Source of the DNA: Chloroflexi bacterium 13_1_40CM_68_21
GTDB lineage: Bacteria; Chloroflexota; Limnocylindria; P2-11E
Assembly (NCBI GenBank): GCA_001917735.1
Contig: MNEO01000031.1
Coordinates: 1 to 8,532 of the forward strand
DNA length: 8,532 bases
Direction: 5' to 3'
Part shown: piece by piece, positions 1-6,381 of the stretch
Numbering within the stretch: the stretch's first letter is position 1
How the letters are laid out: each line of letters begins with the position of its first letter
Notes under the pieces: model-generated
Seen by the model: only the letters and a program-made list of their open reading frames with translations
Told to the model about the DNA's origin: nothing
The model's database searches: none
Position numbers and translations under genes: made by a program

Positions 1-141
1 GAGCTCGTCGGCGCCCTCGTGGTCATAGCGAGCGGCGAGCGCGACCGGGTCGCCGGCATCCCGGAGATCGACGAAGCGACGGCCTTTGACAACGCGTCCG
101 TCTTTCACGTCGAGGCAGGGGATGATCCGCTTCGCGAGCAT
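1..141 (-). CDS. hisF: Imidazole glycerol phosphate synthase cyclase subunit HisF (N-terminal 47 residues, cut by window edge)
   Basis: HisF is the cyclase half of cytoplasmic imidazole glycerol phosphate synthase. It uses ammonia delivered by HisH to convert PRFAR to imidazole glycerol phosphate and AICAR. The minus strand from the ATG at 141-139 reads [20 protein letters not shown] followed by [12 protein letters not shown] and a stretch ending HEGADEL. This is the hallmark first beta strand of the HisF (beta/alpha)8 barrel. Asp11 in the CLDVKDG motif corresponds to a catalytic acid of the family. Only 47 of about 250 residues are inside the window and the frame is open at base 1. The start lies 3 bases after the hisH stop, so the two subunits of one enzyme are encoded side by side. 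No strong Shine-Dalgarno is seen. There is no hisA between hisH and hisF, although that is a common arrangement elsewhere. Confidence 0.96.
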   Translation of the reverse strand, partial: MLAKRIIPCLDVKDGRVVKGRRFVDLRDAGDPVALAARYDHEGADEL

Positions 142-144
142 GGC

Positions 145-759
145 TCACGCCGCCGTCGCGCGCACGAAGCCGGCCAGGGCGCGCACGCCCATCGCTCCGC
201 TCTTCTCGGGGTGGAACTGCAGGCCGAGGACGTTCTCGCCGCCGACCGCCGCGGTGACCGACCCGCCGTGCTCCACCGTTCCGACGACGGCGCTCTGGTC
301 GTCGGGCTCGGGGGCGTATGAGTGCACGAAGTAGAAGTAGGCGGCGTCCGGGACTTCTGTGAGCCAGGGATGCGGGCGCACGAGGCGAACGCGATTCCAT
401 CCGGTATGCGGAACGCGCACCGGACCGCGGAGCTTGCGGACGCGTCCTCGGTAGAGGCCGAGACCCGGCGTCTCAGGGTCCTCGTCGCTGCCCTCGAAGA
501 GGAGCTGCATCCCGACGCAGAGGCCGAGCAGCGGGATGCCGCGCTCGCTGACGATCCGCACCACTGCCACGTCGAGACCAAAACGGCGAAGCTCGCGAGC
601 GCAGTGGCCGAAGTGCCCGACGCCGGGGAGCACCACCGCGCGTGCGGACAGGAGTTCGTCCTGGCTCCGGGTCACAAGCACGTCGGCCGCGCCGGCGCGC
701 TGCAACCCGCGCTTGACGTTGGCGAGATTGCCGACGCCGTAATCGACGATCGCGATCAC
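145..759 (-). CDS. hisH: Imidazole glycerol phosphate synthase glutamine amidotransferase subunit HisH
   Basis: HisH hydrolyses glutamine and channels ammonia to HisF. The 204-residue product is normal for this class I glutamine amidotransferase. It begins with (V/M)IAIVDYGVGNLANVKRGL. The nucleophile elbow GLCVGMQLLF places Cys81, and QFHPEKS supplies His183 and Glu185, completing the Cys-His-Glu triad. The family motifs PHTGWN (about 118-122, usually PxMGWN) and YFVHSYAP (143-150) are present. I chose GTG at 759-757 because homology begins exactly there and because GAAAGG at 774-769 lies 9 bases upstream. The open frame continues further upstream, but that part overlaps hisB and reads as a shadow. 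The GTG overlaps the hisB stop by 4 bases (GTGA), suggesting coupled translation. The TGA at 147-145 is followed by the hisF ATG after 3 bases. Confidence 0.96.
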   Translation of the reverse strand: MIAIVDYGVGNLANVKRGLQRAGAADVLVTRSQDELLSARAVVLPGVGHFGHCARELRRFGLDVAVVRIVSERGIPLLGLCVGMQLLFEGSDEDPETPGLGLYRGRVRKLRGPVRVPHTGWNRVRLVRPHPWLTEVPDAAYFYFVHSYAPEPDDQSAVVGTVEHGGSVTAAVGGENVLGLQFHPEKSGAMGVRALAGFVRATAA

Positions 760-1352
760 CCGATGCGGCCTTTCGAGCTCGGGACTCCGGCGCGGCGTGT
801 ATCGCGCTGCGACGCCGCGTCGAGCGCGCGGCCGAGCGCTTTGAAGGTCGCCTCGAGCAGGTGATGGGTGTTTCCCCCCCGCAGCTGCGAAACGTGTAGT
901 GTGCAGCGCGCCGCCTGCGCAAAGGCGACGAAGAAATCGGGAACGAGCGTCGAGTCGAACGTGCCGACGATGCGGGTCTTCGGCCGCAGGTCGTGAACGA
1001 AGTACGGCCGGCCCCCGAGATCCACGGAGACGGTGACGAGGCATTCGTCCATCGGAACGCTGACCGAGGCGTAGCGCGCGATGCGTTTGCGGTCGCCGAG
1101 CGCTTCATCGAGTGCGCCGCCGAGCACCAGGCCGATGTCCTCCACGGTGTGGTGCTGGTCTACGTCGAGGTCGCCCTTCGCCTTCACCGTGAGGTCGAAG
1201 AGACCGTGCACCGCGACGAGCTCGAGCATGTGGTCCAGGAACGGCAGGCCAGTACTGATCGCAGCCTTTCCCGAACCGTCGAGCGCGAAGCGGACCTGGA
1301 TATCGGTCTCCTTCGTGCGTCGCGCCCCTCGGCCTCGTCGTGCGACCGGCAT
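756..1352 (-). CDS. hisB: Imidazoleglycerol-phosphate dehydratase HisB (monofunctional)
   Basis: HisB removes water from imidazole glycerol phosphate to give imidazole acetol phosphate, using manganese. The 198-residue length is that of a dehydratase-only HisB, without the N-terminal phosphatase of the enterobacterial fusion, so histidinol phosphatase must be encoded elsewhere. Visible motifs are TGLPFLDHML (34-43), the metal-binding DQHHTVEDIG (65-74, His67, His68, Glu71), PMDECL (100-105), the second metal motif GGNTHHLLEATFK (159-171), and the typical end VPSSKG. The ATG at 1352-1350 was chosen over in-frame upstream starts because family homology begins shortly after it, its A is shared with the hisD TGA (TGATG), and GGAGG at 1367-1363 sits 10 bases upstream. 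The 3' end overlaps the hisH GTG by 4 bases. Confidence 0.97.
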   Translation of the reverse strand: MPVARRGRGARRTKETDIQVRFALDGSGKAAISTGLPFLDHMLELVAVHGLFDLTVKAKGDLDVDQHHTVEDIGLVLGGALDEALGDRKRIARYASVSVPMDECLVTVSVDLGGRPYFVHDLRPKTRIVGTFDSTLVPDFFVAFAQAARCTLHVSQLRGGNTHHLLEATFKALGRALDAASQRDTRRAGVPSSKGRIG

Positions 1353-2581
1353 CAGGCCCGCGCCTCCATCGACGTTGCGTGATAGCGCATGCCCTCGTGT
1401 CGCGCTATGGCGGCGCCAGCGCGCGCCAGGCGGCCGAGGCCGGCGCGCAGCTGGACGCGGCTGGTCCAGCGGACGAAGTCTTCGACGCGAAGCGCCGAGG
1501 ACCAACGCGCCGTCCCCCCGGTGGGGAGCGCGTGATTCGTTCCCGCGACGTAATCGCCGAACGCTACGGCCGACGACAGGCCGACGAAGACCGCCCCGGC
1601 GTGGTGGATCCGGTCCGCGAGCGCGGCGGCGCGACGGCCCGCGAGCAAGACGTGTTCAGGCGCCGCCACGTCCGCGGCGCGCGCGGCGGCGAGCAGGCCC
1701 GGGGCCTGATAGAGAAGGACGCGCGGCGGTGTCCTTTCCAGGCCGGCGGCGACGTCGCGAAGCAGCGCTCTGCTGTCTGTGATGAGCGCCGCGAAGCCGC
1801 CGGCACCGTGCTCCGCCTGGGCGAGGAGATCGAGCGCGAGCGCACTCGGGTCGGCGTCGGCGGACGCTATGGCGATGAGCTCACTCGGTCCTTGGAGCGC
1901 GTCGATGCCTACGTCGGCTGAAACCAGCCACTTGGCGGCCGCCGCGTACGCATTGCCCGGACCGACGATACGGTCCACGCGCGCGACGCTCTTTGTTCCA
2001 TAGGCGAGCGCCGCGACCGCCGCCGCGCCGCCGGCGCGGTAGAGCGCCGCCGCGCCGACGAGCGTCAGCGCGTATGCGAGCGCGGGGTCGAGCGATCCGT
2101 CGCGCGGCATCGGAGACGCCGCGACGATCTCGCGCACGCCGGCGATCTGCGCGGGCACGCCGGTCATGAGCGCGGTCGAGGGATACGCGGACACGCCGCG
2201 CGGGATGAGCGCGCCGACGCGATCGAGCGGGGCGGGCACGAGCCGGATGTCGCCGTTCTCATCGCGGCGCCGGACCTCACGCGGCAGCTGCCGCTCGTGG
2301 AACGCGCGAATGCGCGAGTACGCGACGCCGAGCGCCGCGCGAAGGTCGGGCGGACATCCCCTTGCGGCACGGCGTAGGTCGAACGCGTCGGCGGCGAGCT
2401 CGCGCGCGGTCGCGCGGGGCCGATCGAACCGGCGGACTGTTCGAAGGACGGCCTCGTCACCGTCGCGACGGACCGCGGCGACGATGCGCGCAGCCGTGTC
2501 GCGCTCCGCGGCGGAGAACGCGCCGCCGCGGCGCGCGCGTTCTAGGTCCCGGGGCATGCTCGCGAGCGGCCGTGCGTTCAT
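1352..2581 (-). CDS. hisD: Histidinol dehydrogenase HisD
   Basis: HisD is the zinc-dependent, NAD-linked enzyme that oxidises L-histidinol to histidinal and then to L-histidine. The product has 409 residues, slightly shorter than the usual 420-435. Expected active-site residues are present. Gln255 and His258 lie in LLAQAEHGAGG, Asp343 in FGDYVAGTNHALPT and His401 in RYHATSMEAR; these match the zinc ligands of the family. Glu309-His310 in APEHVLL match the catalytic pair. Spacing between them matches E. coli HisD almost exactly. VDRIVGPGNAY (202-212) and GIDALQGPSE (225-234) are family signatures, the latter differing from the common MPAGPSE. The nucleotide-binding loop reads ALIPRGVSAYPS, where VPGG is more usual. 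ATG at 2581-2579 was chosen because it forms an ATGA overlap with the hisG stop. Upstream in-frame starts would invade hisG. No strong Shine-Dalgarno is seen. Confidence 0.96.
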   Translation of the reverse strand: MNARPLASMPRDLERARRGGAFSAAERDTAARIVAAVRRDGDEAVLRTVRRFDRPRATARELAADAFDLRRAARGCPPDLRAALGVAYSRIRAFHERQLPREVRRRDENGDIRLVPAPLDRVGALIPRGVSAYPSTALMTGVPAQIAGVREIVAASPMPRDGSLDPALAYALTLVGAAALYRAGGAAAVAALAYGTKSVARVDRIVGPGNAYAAAAKWLVSADVGIDALQGPSELIAIASADADPSALALDLLAQAEHGAGGFAALITDSRALLRDVAAGLERTPPRVLLYQAPGLLAAARAADVAAPEHVLLAGRRAAALADRIHHAGAVFVGLSSAVAFGDYVAGTNHALPTGGTARWSSALRVEDFVRWTSRVQLRAGLGRLARAGAAIARHEGMRYHATSMEARA

Positions 2582-3225
2582 CGCTGCGATGCCCATTCCG
2601 CGAGCTTCTCGACGAGTGGCGCGATCTCCGCGCGTCGGTAGTGATACGAGGCGGGATTCGCGATGAGTCTCGCGCTGCACGCCGCGATCTCCTCGACGAT
2701 CGCGAGATCGTTCGCCCGCAATGTCCCGCCGGTCGCCACGAGATCGACGATCCAGTCAGCGAGGCCGACCTGCGGAGCGACTTCAGCCGATCCCGCGACC
2801 TTCACGATCTCGACCTCCAGGCCGCGCGCGCGAAAGTGCGCCTCCGCCACTCGCGGGTACTTCGTCGCGACCTCGAGGCTCCCGAGATGACGGTACTCGT
2901 CGAGCGAGCGCTCGAGCGCCCCCCGAGGCGCGGCCACGACGAAGCGGCATGCGCCGAAGTGAAGGTCGACCAGCTCAAGCACGCGCGCTCCCGACTCCAT
3001 GAGCACATCCTTGCCCACGATGCCGAGATCGGCAGCGCCGCGCTCGACGTAGGTCGCGATGTCGCTCGGGCGCGCCAGCACGAACTCGACGTTGCCGCCG
3101 CCGTCGACGACCAGGCGCCTCCCGCCGGGCGTCACGCGTGATACGTCGAGCGCGATGGCGCGCAGGGCCGCGAGCGCGTCGTTGAGCAGCAGGCCCTGCG
3201 CTAGTGCGAATCGCAGCGGTCTCAC
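2578..3225 (-). CDS. hisG: ATP phosphoribosyltransferase catalytic subunit HisG, short form
   Basis: HisG condenses ATP and PRPP to phosphoribosyl-ATP, the committed and feedback-controlled step of the pathway. At 215 residues it is the short form, lacking the C-terminal regulatory domain of long HisG, and therefore is expected to need HisZ, encoded just upstream. Signatures include RPSDIATYVERGAADLGIVG (52-71) continuing into KDVLME, KYPRVAEAHF (122-131), APQVGLADWIVDLV (150-163) and the PRPP-loop sequence ATGGTLRANDL (164-174), ending with SARLIANPASY. The N-terminal loop, commonly PKGR, reads AQGLLL here, so both usual basic residues are absent. The start is GTG at 3225-3223, overlapping the hisZ stop in GTGA, with only a weak ribosome-binding site, consistent with coupled translation. 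Confidence 0.96.
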   Translation of the reverse strand: MRPLRFALAQGLLLNDALAALRAIALDVSRVTPGGRRLVVDGGGNVEFVLARPSDIATYVERGAADLGIVGKDVLMESGARVLELVDLHFGACRFVVAAPRGALERSLDEYRHLGSLEVATKYPRVAEAHFRARGLEVEIVKVAGSAEVAPQVGLADWIVDLVATGGTLRANDLAIVEEIAACSARLIANPASYHYRRAEIAPLVEKLAEWASQR

Positions 3226-4412
3226 GTGGCGAGCTCGCGCGCGAGGGTGGCGGCGTCGAGGGTCCGTCCGTCATCGAGCCTCACCTGTCGCTCGTCGACG
3301 ACCGCCGCCGCGACGAGCGTGATGCCGGCGTTCTCGGCGACGTCGCCGATCGCGACATTGAGTCCAGCGGCACGAAGCGAGGCCGCGCACCGCATCGTCA
3401 CCCGCTCGTCCCTCCCGGGGCGCAGCGTCACGAGTGGCCGCGGCTTCGCGGGCCGCCAGCCTTCCGCGAACAGCGCGCGATGCAGACGGAGAACGTCGAT
3501 CGCGAAACCGGTGGCGGGCCGCGGCGCGCCGTACGCGCCGATCAGTAGGTCGTAGCGGCCGCCCGACGCGATGACGCCGACGTCAGGGTGCAGCGCCTCG
3601 AAGACGATCCCGGTGTAGTAGGGGAGCGGCGGAACGAGCCCGATGTTCGGAAGGCCCCAGAGCTCGACGCTGCCGGGCCAGCGTTCGCGCGCGAGGTGGA
3701 TGACGTGACGCAGCTCCTTGACATCGTCGCCATCGAGCTGTTCGATGGCGCGCCCCACGACGCCGAGGGTCGCCTGTGCGCGTGCCGTGTCATCGCGCGC
3801 CATCCCCGCCTCCTCCGCGCGACGGAGCGCGCCCACGAGGTCGCCGTCGCGGAGCGCGTTCAGGACTTCGGTCTTCGGTTCGTTGGCGAGCGTGGCGAAC
3901 AACCGCCGCACGACGCCGACGTGCCCGACATGAATCGTCGAGCCGTCGAGTTTCAGTCCGCAGCATTCGAGCGCCTCGACGAGCAGGGCGAGCACCTCGG
4001 CGTCGGCGATCGCACCCGAGGCGCCGATAAGCTCGACCCCCGCCTGCACGACCTCGCGCTCAGTGGCGGTCATCGCGGGCTGCTCGCGGAAGACCGGGGC
4101 GAAGTACGAGAGGCGGAGTGCGCCGGCGGTTTCGCGGTAGCGTTGGGCGACGAGCCGTGCCACCGCCGTCGTGAGGTCCGGACGCAAAGCGACGAGCGAG
4201 CCGTCGGTGTCCAGGAACTGAATGAGCCGCTCCTGCGCCGGTTGCGGGGCGCTGTACTCGAGCATCGGCGGCTCGAGCGGCATATAGCCGGCAGCCGCGA
4301 ACGTCTCGGTCAGCGTCTCCTCAATGACGCGGAGCTCGCGCGCCTCTGTCGGCAGAACGTCGCGGAACCCGCGCGGCGGCGAAAGGAGCGGTCGCTGCGA
4401 TGCTGACTCCAT
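3222..4412 (-). CDS. hisZ: ATP phosphoribosyltransferase regulatory subunit HisZ
   Basis: HisZ is a catalytically inactive paralogue of histidyl-tRNA synthetase that assembles with short HisG and transmits histidine feedback inhibition. The 396-residue product shows the class II synthetase fold: PPRGFRDVLP (12-21), VALRPDLTTAVAR (74-86), RLSYFAPVFRE (100-110), QAGVELIGA (123-131), YYTGIVFEA (265-273) and motif-3-like ASGGRYDLL (282-290). Its adjacency to a short HisG supports HisZ rather than HisRS. A C-terminal stretch (about 325-396) resembles a reduced anticodon-domain remnant. It is the first gene of the operon. The ATG at 4412-4410 is the farthest upstream start possible, because an in-frame TAG lies four codons before it. 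No Shine-Dalgarno is visible in front of the ATG, so initiation may be non-SD. Confidence 0.93.
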   Translation of the reverse strand: MESASQRPLLSPPRGFRDVLPTEARELRVIEETLTETFAAAGYMPLEPPMLEYSAPQPAQERLIQFLDTDGSLVALRPDLTTAVARLVAQRYRETAGALRLSYFAPVFREQPAMTATEREVVQAGVELIGASGAIADAEVLALLVEALECCGLKLDGSTIHVGHVGVVRRLFATLANEPKTEVLNALRDGDLVGALRRAEEAGMARDDTARAQATLGVVGRAIEQLDGDDVKELRHVIHLARERWPGSVELWGLPNIGLVPPLPYYTGIVFEALHPDVGVIASGGRYDLLIGAYGAPRPATGFAIDVLRLHRALFAEGWRPAKPRPLVTLRPGRDERVTMRCAASLRAAGLNVAIGDVAENAGITLVAAAVVDERQVRLDDGRTLDAATLARELAT

Positions 4413-4441
4413 CTGGGAAGGCTACAAGGAAGCAGAATGCC

Positions 4442-4456
4442 GTCGCGCCGCGCGAC
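4442..4456 (-). promoter_or_regulatory. GC-rich hairpin in the presumed hisZ leader
   Basis: Arms GTCGCG and CGCGAC, 6 bases each, perfectly complementary around a 3-base loop. The near arm is 30 bases upstream of the hisZ ATG. If transcribed leftward it would form a stable short stem in the 5' untranslated region. It is not followed by a run of U, so it is not a canonical terminator. In such G+C-rich DNA a 6-base stem can occur by chance. Confidence 0.25.
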
Positions 4457-4483
4457 CCAGTGTCTAGTCGAAGGAGCGGTTGC

Positions 4484-4495
4484 TCGGACGTCCGA
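4484..4495. promoter_or_regulatory. Perfect 12-base palindrome, candidate operator
   Basis: TCGGACGTCCGA equals its own reverse complement, with an ACGT centre. It lies 72 bases upstream of the hisZ ATG and 237 bases upstream of the kinase ATG. Perfect dyads of this size in a divergent intergenic region are typical of dimeric repressor sites. No particular regulator is recognised from the sequence and no second copy was seen in the window. Confidence 0.3.
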
Positions 4496-4539
4496 TCGGC
4501 GTAGGTCCGGCTTGCGCACCTGATTCTGGAGCGGTCACG

Positions 4540-4606
4540 GGGGCCACAGCCCCTTTCGCTCAAGAAAACTCCACGCGACCTTAATACGGATCGCGCCTGT
4601 GGCCCC
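4540..4606. repeat. Perfect 10-base inverted repeat, arms 47 bases apart, with a competing internal hairpin
   Basis: The left arm GGGGCCACAG (4540-4549) is perfectly complementary to the right arm CTGTGGCCCC (4597-4606). The left arm also takes part in a short local hairpin, GGGGC-CACA-GCCCC (4540-4553), so the long-range and local pairings exclude each other. The repeat could act as two operator half-sites, centres 57 bases apart, or as an RNA switch if transcribed through. The right arm overlaps a candidate -35 element facing hisZ. There is no U-tract after the local hairpin on either strand. Confidence 0.4.
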
Positions 4607-4608
4607 AA
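4581..4608 (-). promoter_or_regulatory. Weak sigma-70-like promoter candidate for the his operon
   Basis: On the minus strand TTGGGG (4608-4603) and TATTAA (4586-4581) are separated by 16 bases. They match the -35 and -10 consensus at 3 of 6 and 4 of 6 positions. The -10 lies in the least G+C-rich part of the region. Transcription would start near 4574, giving a leader of about 160 bases before hisZ. The score is weak and promoter consensus in the host lineage is unknown. Confidence 0.22.
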
Positions 4609-4731
4609 GTGTGCAGAGCCATCTTGCAAGCCAACGCTGTGTCCAACAAACCGACGCTCTCGGTCCTCGCGTCGCGATATTCTTCGCTGGATACACATCG
4701 CATTAATTCCACGTCGCCACCGGTGGGGGAC

Positions 4732-6381
4732 ATGCTGGGCTCGCTGACATCAAGTGAACAGCTCCGCGCGCGACTCGAGTCCGCGAGTCGCCTGGGAGCG
4801 CTCGGGGCCGACGCGCGTGACCTGGCGGAGCTGTTCCGGGCGCTCTACGAGGAGACGGCGCGCGTGGTGGACGCCACGGTCTTCCTCTTCGCCCTCTACG
4901 ACGAGGCGAGCGAGACCGTAGAGGTCGTCCGTCAAGTTGACCGCGGCGAGGAACACGAGGGCGGTTCGTTCCCGCTCGGAAAGGGCTTCACGAGCGAGGT
5001 CATTCGAACGGGATTACCGAAGCTCATCCGTCGATGGTCCGCCGAGGGACCGCCGGTCCGTCTTCTCTATGGGACGGAAGCCGGGGAGCTGGTCACGCCC
5101 CAGTCGGGCCTCACGGTTCCGATCCTTTCCGGCGATCGGGTGCTCGGTGTGATCTCCGTGCAGAGCTATCGAGCTGAGGCCTACGAGGATGCGGATGTCC
5201 TCAGTCTGAGCGCCGTCGCCTCACAGGCCGCCATCGCGATCAAGCGTCTTCGCGCCACGGAGCAGCTTGCCCTGGAGCATGAACGGCACGCGCTTCAGCT
5301 GGAGGCGGTCCTCGCGAGCATGAACGACGCGCTCCTGATCGTTGATGCGCGGGGCGCGATCGTGCGCTTGAACCGGGCGGCCAGAGAGCTTCTTCGCCTC
5401 GACAGCGCGAGCCTCGTCTTGGGCCAGCCACTCGAGCGGCAGCGACTCGAGCAGTGGCCGATGACGGCACGCGAGATCACTGAAGCGCTCATCCCCGTCA
5501 TCGATGCGCTTCGCTCGGGGACGGGCGTCGATGACCAGGAGATCGAGCTGCGCTCGGGCGAACGGCGTGTCCTGAGTCTCGGCGCGTCCGTACTCCGTTC
5601 GGCGAAAGGTCCGCTGCAGGGCGGCGTGATCGTGCTCCGCGACATCACCGAGCAACGCGATCTCGAACGACTGCGGGAAGACATCTTCGCGATGGCGTGG
5701 CATGACATGGGGACGCCCCTCACGCTCATCAGGGGCAACGCGGAGATCCTGCTCCGCCGGCTTACGTCCGGAGAGTCCGATGCCAAGGCCTCCACCGCGG
5801 CGGCCGCGTCGATCGTCAAGCACGCGGACCGTCTCTCGGAGCTGCTGACGACGCTCTTTGATCTGCATTGCCTCGAGGCGGGCCTCCTCTCCCTCTCGCC
5901 CTGGCCGACGGATCTCGCTGCCCTTACACGCGAAGTGACCGACGGCGCTCGCCTGACCACTCGTCACAACATCAAGGTGCTCGCCAACGAAGCCGCTGTG
6001 GGCGAGTGGGACGAGCGACGGATCCGCCAGGTAGTCATGAATCTTCTTTCGAACGCCCTGAAGTACTCGCCCGACGGCTCGACCGTCACCGTCTCAGTCG
6101 CCGCCGACGAGCAGAACGCGACGGTCTCCGTCCGCGACGAAGGGATCGGCCTGGATGCCGGCGAGCTGGCGCAGGTGTTCCGGCGAGGGTATCGGGCGGA
6201 ATCGGCGCGACGGGTCAAGGGAGACGGTCTCGGCCTCTACTTCGCCCACGGCCTCGTCGCGAAGCACGGTGGCCGCATGTGGGTGGAGTCGCTCGGGCAC
6301 GGCCAAGGCAGCACGTTCTCGTTCGCGTTGCCGTTGGGTGGGGAGCAGGGCGCCGCTCAGCCAGAGGAGCGACGCACATGA
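4732..6381 (+). CDS. Soluble sensor histidine kinase, GAF-PAS-HisKA-HATPase
   Basis: This is a two-component sensor kinase of 549 residues, with no signal peptide or membrane helix, so it should sense in the cytoplasm. A GAF domain (about 25-175) includes [23 protein letters not shown] domain (about 185-310) includes [18 protein letters not shown] and ends in [14 protein letters not shown]. The HisKA box [17 protein letters not shown] carries the phospho-acceptor His324; H-E/D-L-R-T-P is more usual, so MG replaces LR. The ATP-binding domain has N-box [11 protein letters not shown] (437-447), G1 DEGIG (469-473), F-box FRRGY and G2 [19 protein letters not shown] prefer ATG 4732, preceded by GGTGG, over GTG 4609 because the extra 41 residues look non-coding. 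No response regulator is adjacent. The stop overlaps the next gene's ATG (ATGA). The signal and target are not recognisable. Confidence 0.93.
   Translation: MLGSLTSSEQLRARLESASRLGALGADARDLAELFRALYEETARVVDATVFLFALYDEASETVEVVRQVDRGEEHEGGSFPLGKGFTSEVIRTGLPKLIRRWSAEGPPVRLLYGTEAGELVTPQSGLTVPILSGDRVLGVISVQSYRAEAYEDADVLSLSAVASQAAIAIKRLRATEQLALEHERHALQLEAVLASMNDALLIVDARGAIVRLNRAARELLRLDSASLVLGQPLERQRLEQWPMTAREITEALIPVIDALRSGTGVDDQEIELRSGERRVLSLGASVLRSAKGPLQGGVIVLRDITEQRDLERLREDIFAMAWHDMGTPLTLIRGNAEILLRRLTSGESDAKASTAAAASIVKHADRLSELLTTLFDLHCLEAGLLSLSPWPTDLAALTREVTDGARLTTRHNIKVLANEAAVGEWDERRIRQVVMNLLSNALKYSPDGSTVTVSVAADEQNATVSVRDEGIGLDAGELAQVFRRGYRAESARRVKGDGLGLYFAHGLVAKHGGRMWVESLGHGQGSTFSFALPLGGEQGAAQPEERRT
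6363..6369 (+). promoter_or_regulatory. Shine-Dalgarno for the protease gene, inside the kinase 3' end
   Basis: AGAGGAG lies 8 bases before the ATG at 6378, within the last codons of the kinase. It is among the best ribosome-binding sites in the window. Together with the ATGA overlap it fixes the protease start and suggests both proteins are made from one message. Confidence 0.7.

Larger units (their letters stand above)
4413..4731. other. Divergent intergenic region between hisZ and the kinase gene
   Basis: These 319 bases have no convincing gene and are less G+C-biased than the flanking coding DNA near 4560-4590 and 4675-4715. They must contain the promoters of two divergent units. Within them are the 10-base inverted repeat, the 12-base palindrome, the small hairpins and a weak hisZ-facing promoter, all listed separately. 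An open frame continuous with the kinase begins at GTG 4609, but its 41 extra residues look non-coding (Ser/Thr-rich, no domain similarity). I found no convincing sigma-70 promoter facing the kinase, no T-box consensus, no histidine-rich leader peptide, no tRNA and no terminator with a U-tract. Confidence 0.7.

Noticed and set aside
322..864. Plus-strand open frame of 180 codons across hisH and the end of hisB
   Set aside because: It is a shadow frame in G+C-rich DNA; the minus strand there encodes HisH and HisB with intact catalytic motifs.
3588..4406. Plus-strand open frame of 272 codons opposite hisZ
   Set aside because: It is Arg/Glu-rich, shows no recognisable domain, and lies fully antisense to a clear HisZ.
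4540..4560. Possible rho-independent terminator at the GGGGC hairpin
   Set aside because: The stem is only 5 bases and is followed by CTTTCGCT or its complement rather than a U-tract; the location between divergent starts also argues against a terminator.
4413..4608. T-box riboswitch or histidine leader-peptide attenuator in front of hisZ
   Set aside because: No T-box consensus (GGGTGG-ACCGCG-like) and no small frame with a run of His codons was found on the minus strand.
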